A DNA stretch of 64,000 nt, taken from positions 14,146,142-14,210,141 of the forward strand of contig OZ034975.1 in assembly GCA_964030785.1 (NCBI GenBank), read 5' to 3'. Positions within the stretch are counted from its first letter, which is position 1. Every line of letters begins with the position of its first letter. This DNA is from Siderastrea siderea (lineage: Eukaryota; Cnidaria; Anthozoa; Scleractinia; Rhizangiidae). Below are positions 1 to 11,418 of the stretch, piece by piece. The notes beneath the pieces were generated by a model. The model saw only the letters and a list, made by a program, of their open reading frames with translations, was not told the DNA's origin and searched no databases. The position numbers were made by a program, and so were the translations under genes.

Positions 1-131
1 TTTGAATGTTATCAATGTGTAGTCACACATGCCTCACTTGCTTTGTTCTCAAGACAGACACCTCGTCGGTTCTGCATGCATTGTGGGCCTATGTTTGAAA
101 AAGAAGAAGGTTAAAAAAAAAGCTGTCATAC

Positions 132-401
132 CTCAACCATTTTGCCTTCTGCACTTTTAACTGTATTCTTAGACACCATTGCCACTAATGCCACACTGAG
201 GTTGACTCGTAATGCATAAACATTGCAAAATCCAAGTAACGCCAATATCGCTATCAGGTAGCGTTTCGAGAAGGAGCATTTGCATCCATTGTTTGATTTG
301 TCATCAGACCATGCCGTATCTCCATCTGAACTGAAGAGCTGGTCATCGTAAGTTGTCATGTCCTGAAGAGATATTTTCTCCTTACTTTTGTCTCCCTCCA
401 T
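132..401 (-). CDS. SLC17A5-like: SLC17 (sialin-like) transporter C, first coding exon only
   Basis: This is the N-terminal exon of an organic-anion transporter of the SLC17 major facilitator family. Members move sialic acid, glutamate, nucleotides or phosphate across lysosomal, vesicular or plasma membranes. The ATG is at 401. A hydrophilic acidic cytosolic tail of about 45 residues leads into TM1 with the family signature ALRVNLSVALVAM. Its Arg corresponds, from recalled family alignment, to Arg39 of human sialin. The frame runs to GAG followed by a GTATGA donor at 131-130, the same exon boundary and phase 0 as in paralogs A and B. The remaining exons lie left of base 1. The gene is divergent (head-to-head) from paralog A, about 5 kb away. 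Its tail is longer than in A and B, so it is an older, distinct paralog. The substrate cannot be told from this exon. Confidence 0.85.
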
Positions 402-2648
402 TTAAGAATCTTTCTTCAGGATTTAATTCACTTTATTAATTTTTTTTCCACTTTATGTGCTGCTGGGCACAAAGGATGATTCCCTTGAAACTGAATTAAG
501 GACATCTGAATATTTAATCCATTATTCAGTTAGATGGAATAGATTCCTGCAAATAAAAAAAACTGTGACTAAGATTAGATTACAAACAAGCTGCCATGTT
601 GTCTTAAATGCAAGGCAACATGACAAACACCAGGGCTTAATTGAAACACCAACTAACCAAATGACTTTTTCAGGAATTTAATAGGAACTTATTTATTATT
701 AAAGTAAATAAAATATTTTAATATGATAGCCTCTCAGTGCAGGAGCACTGTAATCAATGGGTACAGTAACATAAAAGTGAACCAGCCTTAAGAAGAGCTA
801 ATTAGAAAGTCAAATTGATGCATGTCAGTTTCTTGCGTAAATATTTTTTTCTCGTCATGATCCCCACATGGACTGCTATGTACGGTGTAAGCTGAGGAAA
901 TGCAGAGACCTGGCTGAATAAAAAGATTTGGAAGACAGAAAAGTTTAAATAACCTAACATTATACCCTGTTTTGTCAATTACTTTTTACCATCAGACTGC
1001 AATAAGATCATCAATAAAATGAACAAAAACTTGGCAATATCCAATAATATTCAACCTCCTGCCCTTCCCTATATTCCTCCCTGAACTGCACTTCAGCTCA
1101 GTATAACAAGTCACTTTAAAAATGTATGGGATACCCACCAAACGAACCAAAAGACCAACAAAGTGGCCAAGCAACATTCTGCATTGATAGCTACTGTGGT
1201 CTGCCTTATTAGAGCAACAAGCAAACTGCTTTTACGAAATTGCTGAAAACAGTGGGGGGGGGGGGGGGGGGTGTTACAGTTAGCTTGACTCAATGGAAAT
1301 ATACCAGACAATTTACCTTGGGTAAAGGAAGCACTTCATCGACAACTGAACTGTAAAGGAATGTTTCAGATATAATTATGTTTACCACAATGTAAACTTT
1401 TACAGAACTTGATTTGCCTTCCAGACAAACTTCAGGCCTTTTTTTATGTCACTTGGTGACAGTGTGCCATTAACAGAATGTTCTGTTGGTATAAGGCAAG
1501 AATGGAATTCAGTCTCTCATATGCTCTCATCAACTCTTGTTTGTATTTGATTGTGACTTAACTGATACACACAATCACAATTTTGTGAGCTGTTTAAGTG
1601 AAGGGGTCTCTGTGGGCACTACACAAATTCCATATTGAGTTGTAAATTCTAAGAGTATAATATAACCCTTTTTAATAACTTGAAAACCTTGAAATAAAAC
1701 CTTTCTGTAAAACATAAAGATGTGAACACATTTACATACTGTATGAGAAAACAGAGTAAAGCGGTATCCACTGTCTTCGCTGAATAATGGCCAATAAATC
1801 GGTGATGAAAAACTTTACGGTTTCATACATGTAGATTTCATCTAAGCCTTCTACGTGTGTATCATCTGTGACCTTTTAAAACTTTCATCAATGGCCGCTG
1901 ATATTTTTGTGTTGTAAGAGACAGCTGATAAACGACCTATTTAGCGGCCACAGCTGGTGTATTGTGGGCGTTGAATCAAAAGTTGAATAATCTTGGACGA
2001 TTTCGTCTCCATCTTGTGACCGACAGTGTAATCTCAAAAAAGCTTTATAAATTTTACTAGTGAAAGCCAGACAGTTTAAAAGTAATCCTTGACTATGATA
2101 TATCTATTTCCAATGATTACCTTCGAAGTAACCAAAACATCATCCCTGTAAATCAAATAGAAATTCAAACTAAAGAAATAAACAAACGGGAACTGGGCGA
2201 CAAAATAAATTGCTCACCTTAAAATAATGCTGTCTTTGGTCAGACGCTGTCGTCTCGATTAGACGTCTGATTCTAGTTCTACCACACTGGAAAAGAAAAA
2301 TCCTACTTTTTAAACATAATTAGCCTCATCTGTGATCCATTCTCTCAAACAAAAGTGAGTTTTCACGGAGAAATTACGGAAAATCCTTCCTCGTTTGAGA
2401 TGTATTATCATGTCGGAAAAGTGATTCGTGATGCCGTGTTGTGATTGGTCGAAAGATAAATTTATTTCCAGTTCCCTTTGTTTTCCGCGCCAGGGGAAGA
2501 GTGAAGAGACTTCTTTTTGAAGTACACTCTTCTTTTATAAAGAACCACTTTTATAAGAACGTTGAGGCTGAGATTTGTCCCAACATTTAAGAAAATGTAT
2601 GGGCTAGAATAAGACCATCCTCAGGCTCAGCCAAATTTTACGCGTTCT

Positions 2649-2671
2649 TATATATATATATATATATATAA
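2649..2671. repeat. (TA)n microsatellite
   Basis: About 11 uninterrupted TA dinucleotides, flanked by A/T-rich DNA between SLC17 genes C and A. Confidence 0.9.
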
Positions 2672-2844
2672 AAAGAGTGTAACCCGCGATTTAACTAAAG
2701 ATTGTTGTGTCTGTTCGCTGTTCAACTTTAAACTCAAAGACGGGTTTAAGAAGAAAAAAAACATGAAAAATGCTTACCATGGAATAATAGAATTAAATGT
2801 CAGATAAATGAGCAATGACAAATTTATGTCTATTAACTTTGTTG

Positions 2845-5303
2845 GCGTTAATCCTCCAATTCTTTGTAATGAGTACCAAATTAGCATACATAAATCTTAT
2901 CGTGGTTTTATGGATCAGTTGGTCCATAAGACTTCGCACGAAATAATTGTCAGTCGATAGAGAACATCAAGGATATTAAAGTCTTAGAAAGACTGGGTAT
3001 CAGCCACGCTTGAAAATTGCATGAGGCCGAGCACAATGCCTTGAAGGTAAATAAGATTGCATATCTCAGCGGCATTGAGGTTAAAAAGGCAGACAACTTG
3101 GTCAAAACCAAAACAGCGTGAAATTAATGCTTCCCTTGAAGAGAAACACTCAAGCTCTAGTCGGTACAATAACTGAGATGATCAGTTTCAAAACTAAACT
3201 CGCGACGAAGCCTCTAACCCGTCCACTGGGGGGATGCAAATGTAAGTGGGTTTGGTTACGTATTTAAGCCTAGAGGCAAAAGTATATGTGATCAAACAAT
3301 TTAGTTTTGTAGACAAATTTGGATATTAATGGTGGCTTTAAATGAACGATTCCGACAAGGCATTATGGAATCGCGCCTATTGAAACACGTCGGCCGAAAA
3401 AAGTGGTCGTATGTTCGACGGCAATCGGATTGTATCAGTACCAGTTTAATCGGTAATCGAATGTCTCAGTACAAGCTTAATGGCATGATCTTCCGAGCGT
3501 CAATGAAGGAGGCGTTTCTGGTCTTAGTGAGGTTTGAAACGTCTCCATAATGGGATGGACATAAAATTATTGAAATTGAGTCAAGTTAGTTCTATTGTGT
3601 TTAACATGTTACAAACACAACGCAGAAATCAAATCAAAGGGACTTCTTCTTTCTTGTTTTGAGTTTGGTCAACATTTTAACTTTTGCTCTTGAAATTACG
3701 GATCAGATGATTAATGTTTCCCAAGAACTTCTCCTAGGACACGAATGGTTGATTACCGAGCGTGTCAAAAATTACGCTAAACAGCGTTGGTTCGACTTCC
3801 ATCAGTTCAAGTTTCCATCCCAGTGGTAACTCGGTATTCTTGGTTATAAAATCATTGAAAACAAGTTCCTTGTAACTCGTAAGTGTAATCCTTGTCGACA
3901 AGATTTTGCAAGGGCAGCAAGGGTTAAATTGAAAGACAAACAAACGGAAAACTGCAGCTCTTGCGGTTCCACCCCATGCTGACAGTTTCAAAAGACGCAA
4001 AATTGAGATCACAGTGTGGTTTGACAGTGGGAATTTGTCTGACGTTTTTCATTGCTCTTAACGTTTGGGGGAGGAAATAGGAAATTTATTTACCGGCTTC
4101 CAGGCAGAACCTTAATTAAGCAGTGACTGAATATATCACCACGAACACAGATTGAAGGAGTGTTTTACTTAGCTCGGTTCAGTGCTCAATGAAGCTATAA
4201 GAGAGGTCCGCATGTAAATTAGCGTTAGTCGTATCACGCTAACTAAAACAACCAAGCTGTAAGTCAACATAATTATATTATAGCGGGCGTTGTTTATGGA
4301 AGAAAGTCTTGCCGGGATGAATACCTGAATATATACTGAGCACCGATTTTTAGACGATTTTAGACTGCCCACTTTCCGATCCTCCGAGTGATGAATATAC
4401 ATAACTGTCAAAAAAGGAGGATTTAATTTTATAGCTCATTCAACCCCGTGCCGCACGAATTAGCCTACCGACGGGCTTAATTAATTGGTATAAGTTCCCT
4501 TATGTACAAGGGGCCACTCTTTCCGACATTTGACAATATAAATTGTTCTCTTTAATTTTTTCATTATCCAATCCTCGCAATGTATATTTTTTTTCAAAAG
4601 TATTACTAAACTTATTGAAAATTTGACCTTTAATACCGTAACCAGCTGGCCCTCACTTTTACTGTTTGGCACCATTTGCAGTGCCGAACAACATGAATAA
4701 TATTTAGATGCATCCACTTTGGCAAGGACAACATTACCGATACAAATAACAGTTTTCCCCCTTCATCAGACAAAACTCATATCATTTGCCGCTCTTAATC
4801 TATTTTAGTGAAAAGGCACCGAAAACGGAAGCTTACACGTAAACGATTAATACGGCTAAGGGAACAGTACAGACAATGGCATAACATAGTGAATAACTTA
4901 GTGAAGAACTGGAATCAACTGCATGGGCAGTTAAAAAACAGCCCTGGCCGCTGCTTTGCCTCGGCTACGCCGCTTTTGAGCTCTTTATTTCTAACAGAAT
5001 AGCATTTAAGCTCTGGCACCCAGCTGCTTACTTGAGATCGACATTTTTCATATTTCTCCCTTGATACAAACCTAGCCACCCTACTGGCTGTTCCACAGGC
5101 AATCGCATTCAGCTAACAACAGAGATCAGGAGAGATCAGCCATAAAACAGTTGTACATGGCGGCATGTTCCGGCTACCACTCTGTAAGCAAGTTGCACTT
5201 CGCAGTGCGCTTACGTAAGGTACAGACGACGTTTTTTTTTTTTGCTTTCGTGGCAGTCCTGGGACGCATTTAAATCAAACACGTTGCTCTGGTTCCTTTT
5301 CAG
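2845..5303 (+). repeat. Segmental duplication, upstream flank of SLC17-A
   Basis: This block aligns along its length with 25935-28688 upstream of SLC17-B. Example matches are the GTTTTATGGATCAGTT segment near 2905 and 26003, the CCGAGCGTGTCAAAAATTA segment near 3757 and 26812, and the GTGCCGCACGAAT segment near 4449 and 27530. Divergence is moderate with many indels. The duplication therefore carried the probable promoter and 5' leader along with the gene. Homology fades to the left of about 2845, which marks the edge of the duplicated unit. Confidence 0.8.
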
Positions 5304-5304
5304 C

Positions 5305-5334
5305 ATGTATTTGGCACCAAGACAGGGGCAGTAA
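5305..5334 (+). promoter_or_regulatory. Short upstream ORF in the SLC17-A leader
   Basis: A strong 3' splice site (TTCCTTTTCAG) ends at 5303, so the first coding exon probably begins at 5304 with a spliced 5' UTR. The first ATG in that exon opens a 9-codon frame ending in TAA at 5332-5334, 33 bases before the transporter ATG at 5368. Paralog B has an ATG at the same position after its own acceptor (28690-28728). Such leader frames often reduce translation; that role here is inference. Confidence 0.45.
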
Positions 5335-5367
5335 GGTACCAAACCAAACCCACTAAGCACTAAGAAG

Positions 5368-8300
5368 ATGACAGGCGACAAAGAAGAAACGAAATTTGAA
5401 AAGAGATGTCCATATAAAGCGACGTGTGTCCTCCCTCTGCGTTATATGGTAGCTGTACTGAGTTTTCTAGGATTTGCGAACATTTTCGCCATGCGTGTGA
5501 GCCTCAGTGTCGCCGTAGCTGTGATGGTTGCTAACCATACAGTCATAAGAGATGGTCATGATATGCAGGTATTGTGTAATGTGCATGTGCTCTTACAGTA
5601 AGTGGAGTAAGTGGGGTTAATCAAAAGTGGACTGAGGGTTGTTGCCAAAGGATCTTATAAATTGTTCGCCTACCTCCAACGAGTACTTTTGTACTGTACA
5701 ACGAATTTGGACTACAACCTTTACCTTTCCGTGTAAAATGCTTGAGAAAAAAGCTAAAAAGCTTTTTAATAGGTAAGGTTGTCATCTAAACAGGATTACG
5801 TTTTGCACAGGAAGTGCAGGACTTGTGTTATGTGCACATGTTCTAACAGTGTTTGGTGAGTGGGGTTAGATTACGAATGAACTGAGAGTTGTTGCCAAAG
5901 GATCTTAAATTGCTCACTACCTCTAAGGAGTACTCTTGAATTGTTCAACGAATTTGGACATACAAATCACATTACCGTTACTTACTGAATTAGCATACTG
6001 CAGGTACGTACTGTACAGATACACACCTGATTGAAAAAAGATGTCTGGTAAAAAGTATGAACCATGAACGATGCGACATTATGGAATTCTGAGAAAACAA
6101 GGCAAGCTTGTTACTCCGTTCCGTTTATTTATATTCAAGGTATTTTTTATTCATGGTGAGATTTTGAAGGATATCTATCAGTTTTATTTTTTCTGTGCCA
6201 TTATGATGCGCGCGTACGGTGTCTGAGAATCAAAGCAGGTTCTTCCACTTCCCAGAAAACCATTGGGTTGTATAGTTTATGCTTGGTTTATGCTGTTTAC
6301 CCGACAACGTTTCTTCAACTAGCATAGGTGTATCACCTTTACATCTTTTGACGATTACAAGGACGTGACGTCTGCACTTCTATAGGCCACTTCCGAGTTG
6401 TCTTGTACCTCCTTTTTAAAGCAAGTCTAGGTGCATACGCTTTCACACGAAAATGAGCTTTCATTCACATCAGACATGCAGATAAAATTCGTTTCCATAC
6501 AGAAAGGGTGGGCACTTGGTCTCGCTTTAAAAAAGAGACAAAAGACAACTCGCAAATGGCCTATTCGGGATCATGTCACTTGTCGGCGGGGCCCCCTCGA
6601 CCGAGGGGCAAGAGCGTTCATCCTGTCTTGTTTCCGGCCATCAAAACTACAAGGTTTCAAAGGAGCTCCGTGCGGGGATCTAACACATGAATGACTAGGG
6701 CTACAGTGCAGGGCAACCTTTACCTTTCTGTGTAAAATGTTTAAAAAAAGCCTTTTAATGGGTAGGGTCATCATCTAAACAGCATTATGTTTTGCACAGG
6801 AACCTACAGAATTCTCTTGGAGTACAAAGCTACAAGGTAAGTTGACATAGAATTATATACATGTAAAGGAGTAAATACATTTTCTGTGGAGAGTTGTGTT
6901 TGATTCGCAAGAGTTCTGCGGAAACTTTGTTTCTTTGCAGACCAAGGGCAAAATCTAAAAAAATCGCAAAACATAGATCCTGCAAAGAAATCATGCTACA
7001 AGGAATAGACAATTTAACGACTGTGTATCACTTTCACGGCAGGAATAATCCTCAGTGCGTTTTACTATGGCTACATACTAACCCAGATACCAGGCGGTGT
7101 TTTGGCGCGAAAATGTGGTGGCGTCACTGTGCTTGGGCTTAGTGTGGGCACCAGTGGACTTCTGACGCTGTTAACTCCTATCGTTGCGCGTGTGCATGTG
7201 AGGCTATTGATCGCCTCAAGGATTACAGTAGGAATGGCTGAGGTAAAAATATGAATATTCCTAAGTTGCTGTCATTGTCGTTGCTGTTTTTGTTTTTGTC
7301 TTTTGCTGTTGTTGTTGGCCCTAATTCTGTGTGACTTATTGTAAGTTAAGTTAACAACAAACTTCTTACGACTGGCTGCTAAATGGCTGGGCTTTTTAAA
7401 TTGTTTTACTGACAATAATTGCGTTGTAACATTGTCAAACTGGATCCACGAGGCAGACAGCTTCCATTACAATCATATGCACCGGAAGCAGAGTGCCATT
7501 TTTTTTTTCAACACAAATGGTGGAAATGTTTTGGCGCGAAAATGTGGTGGCGTCACTGTGTTTGGGCTTAGTGTGGGCACCAGTGGACTTCTGACGCTGT
7601 TAACTCTTATCGCTGCGCGTGTGCATGTGGGGCTATTGATCGCCTCGAGGATTACAGTAGGAATGGCTGAGGTAAAAATATGAATATTCCTAAGTTGCTG
7701 TCATTGTCGTTGCTGTTTTTGTTTTTGTCTTTTGCTGTTGTTGTTGGCCCTAATTCTGTGTGACTTATTGTAAGTTAAGTTAACAACAAACTTCTTACGA
7801 CTGGCTGCTAAATGGCTGGGCTTTTTAAATTGTTTTACTGACAATAATTGCGTTGTAACATTGTCAAACTGGATCCACGAGGCAGACAGCTTCCATTACA
7901 ATCATATGCACCGGAAGCAGAGTGCCATTTTTTTTTTAACACAAATGGTGGAAATGTTTTGGCGCGAAAATGTGGTGGCGTCACTGTGCTTGGGCTTAGT
8001 GTGGGCACCAGTGGACTTCTGACGCTGTTAACTCTTATCGCTGCGCGTGTGCATGTGGGGCTATTGATCGCCTCGAGGATTACAGTAGGAATGGCTGAGG
8101 TAAAAATATGAATATTCCTAAGTTGCTGTCATTGTCGTTGCTGTTTTTGTTTTTGTCTTTTGCTGTTGTTGTTGGCCCTAATTTTGTGTGACTTATTGTA
8201 AGTTAAGTTAACAACAAACCTCTTACGACTGGCTGTTAAATGGCTGGGCTTTTTAAATTGTTTTACTGACAATAATTACGTTGTAACATTGTCAAACTGG

Positions 8301-9655
8301 ATCCACGAGGCAGACAGCTTCAATTACAATCACATGCACCAGAAGCAGAGTGCCATTTTTTTTTTAATACAAATGGTGGAAAGTCTAAAACAAAATAGAA
8401 GCGATGTGTTAAAATGTCCTGTTGAAAATAATAAAAATAAAATTTATGTTGCATGAATTTAACCCTCTCTTATTTTACAGTCCCAAATCTGCAAAAATGG
8501 TGTTAAAATAAATCCATCGCAACATCATTTCAATTCTGTTTCAGAATTCTTTTCTTTAAAGCTGGTTTTCACTAGCGAAGGAGTCGGAGTCAGAGTCAGA
8601 GTCGTAAACGATTCCATCGCTTGCGATCTGGTGAAAACCAGATTGTCGGAGTCGGAAGCAGAAGCGGAAGGATAAACCAATCACAGTGCTCGTTCCCACG
8701 CTTTGTGATTGGTTTAGTTCTTCCGCTTCTGCTTCTGCTTCCGACTCCGACAACCTAGTTTTCACTAGATCGTAAGCGACGAATTCGTAAGCGGAATCGG
8801 AACGTTGTTTTCACTAGATCAAAACGCTCTGCGCTTCTGATCACGACTCCGACTCCGACTCCGTCGCTAGTGAATACCGGCCTTAGGAAGTTCAACGCTT
8901 TTTTTGGTTGTCAGTTCTTCCTTTCGTCCAATTTTCCTCTCCATTTCTCTTTGTTCCTCGTTTTGCCTCTACCGTACCTCTTATATTTCCATGCATGTTT
9001 TGTGCTGTATTTTTATGCACTATCTAGGGAGCTGTCTACCCATCGGGCTATGCGGTCTGGAGTCAGTGGGCTCCTCCAATAGAGAGAAGCAAATTAGCGG
9101 CGTTCAATTCTGCAGGTAACGACAACAGCGTGAAAAACAATTCGTGTTCCTATAATATAAGTTCAAAAAAAGGTTGGTAGTTGGTTACTGGTAGCTTCCT
9201 GCTGAGAACAGGACAGGAAGTGGCCGTTCCTACAAAACAAGTTACCTAGTAAAAAAATAAAGAGCTGAGATGCCCGTTTTGGAGATTTAGGCTTCCATCT
9301 TGGATTTCAAATTATAAATGATAAAAACACACATGTAAAATATGACATAATCAAACCTTTTGCTGATTTTTGTCAACATTTTGTGGTCTTTTACCTAAAA
9401 AGGGTGAATCACACGCATATTCCTTCAAAATGGCTTGACCACCTGTATCTTCTGACGTTATATCTCGTAACTGATTCGCACCAAACTTGTGTCACAATGT
9501 GTTGAAGGGATATGCGCACAGCTACTGCAAACGGAAGGTGTAGATGACAATTCCTCTTAAAAAAATTCAAGAAAAACCTTAAGGAGATAGGGGGAGGCAT
9601 CCAACCCACCCCTACCCCCTTGTACGTCCGACGGTTATTTCGATAGATTTATACG

Positions 9656-9721
<66 letters not shown>

Positions 9722-11200
9722 GTATTTTTTTGGGGTTTGTTTAGGAGCAAGATTTGGAATCATTCTTTCCATGTTCCTGTCAGGCTACCTCTCTTATAAC
9801 TTCGGCTGGCCTTCGATATTTTATGCGTTTGGTGAGTAATTGAGGCACAAAAATAATGCATTACTCTCGTTTTTTCCCCGATAACAACTTGTTATATAAG
9901 GACAGTTTTGAAGCTGAGAATGTCTAAGCTAGAACATGCTATAAGAATCACTGAGTCAGAACGTTTCAATTTCTTTAATTTTATCCATGGCCACGTTTTT
10001 CACAATAATCAAAACAGTTTGGTCTGAGTAATTTTATATTCTACTTGTGCCAAAAATACTAAAACAGAAACCGGGATAAGCTCCGGCCGTGTAGGCCTCC
10101 TTGGCTTGCATTGTGTGCCACTTTACCTACCTACATATATTAAAATATAAAGTGAGAGTGTGTGTTTTTTTCTTTCTCCATTTTACATTTGGTTTTCAAT
10201 TCATGTCTGCGATACTACGCTAAGTTAATTAAGAACGTTTTCATGCTTAGCTCGCCCAAAAATTAAGACTGTAAAACCCGACTCACCCTAGGTTATTAGA
10301 CGTTCATTTTAACATAATATAGTTTGTCAATTCAAGCTGTGCTTATCCGGCAGGCTCATTAGTATGGCATAGTTCCACATTGTCCTTTCCAGCGGACGGG
10401 GATTTGTATACCACGGACAGAATTGTTGCTTAGTTTTATTGAAAAGGACATCAGCAAAGAGATGTAATTTTCCAGTTGATTATGTCCAAGAAGAATATAA
10501 ACTGAATGAGATGGGAGTTCCACGGAGCAAACGGTGATTGAAACAGTTCTGATAAATAAGACTTCACTGTGTCATAGTTTGTCATAGTTTCGTAGTTTGG
10601 CGGAATCTCACCACCACCCCCGGGTCCCAGAAGACCAAAAAAAAAAGAAAAAACACCGGGATGAATAGGAATAAATGAATGAAATCGTACATGAAACGGG
10701 GATATTATACAATGAAATTGTAACTAGGACCTCTGCTTTACCCTCGTGTCTTCTTTTGTACAAGGAACCTAGGAATTAAATTCAGTAAGTCTTTCAATTG
10801 TGAACTGCGGAATCCAGTATGGAATAAAATGAGCGGGAATGATCATTGGAATGTGTACAGCTACAAATAACGATTTGGAAAAAACTCACAGATTTCACAA
10901 GTTTAAACCCATGAAGACTCGGTGAAAGGACAGGATGTTTTGTACTTTTTTTTTCAGGAATCAGTGGTATGTTATGGGCTGCGATATGGCTTACTCTGGT
11001 CTCGAATTGTCCTGCCAGTCAGCGGTGGATATCAGCTGAAGAATTAGATTACATAGAGAACAGCTCAGAAGATGATACCCACACGAAGGTACAAACCATA
11101 CTGTACGTAATTGACAGTGATGCGTAATGTGGGTTGAGTTTGATGTCGGTTCTCGTCCTTGCTCTGGGATTGATCGATCGATCGATCGATCGATCGATTC

Positions 11201-11258
<58 letters not shown>

Positions 11259-11334
11259 GGATTGATTGATTGATCGATTGATAGATAGATAGATAGATTG
11301 ATTGATTGGTGGATTCATTGACTGACTGACTGAC

Positions 11335-11418
<84 letters not shown>

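Larger units (their letters stand above)
402..5303. other. Intergenic region between divergent SLC17 genes C and A
   Basis: I see no convincing coding exon here. Contents include a G homopolymer at about 1253-1271 and a TA run at 2649-2671. There is a possible minus-strand 5' UTR exon donor (AAG then GTGAGC) at 2218-2213, and an inverted CCAAT motif near 2440-2450 that could belong to the gene C promoter. From about 2845 onward the sequence is the duplicated partner of about 25935-28688. Short open frames in that part are not conserved between the two copies and are therefore unlikely to be genes. Confidence 0.6.

Noticed and set aside
6431..6774. Three overlapping open frames in SLC17-A intron 1
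   Set aside because: They overlap on both strands, have no domain, and are absent from SLC17-B intron 1.
7432..8111. Two separate transporter genes at 7432-7683 and 7848-8111
   Set aside because: They are partial tandem copies of exon 3 with intron sequence read as a leader; no acceptor site exists.
8870..9119. Plus-strand frames starting upstream of SLC17-A exon 4
   Set aside because: They read through the intron into exon 4 or its other frames; the true exon is 9028-9115 by acceptor, donor and paralog match.
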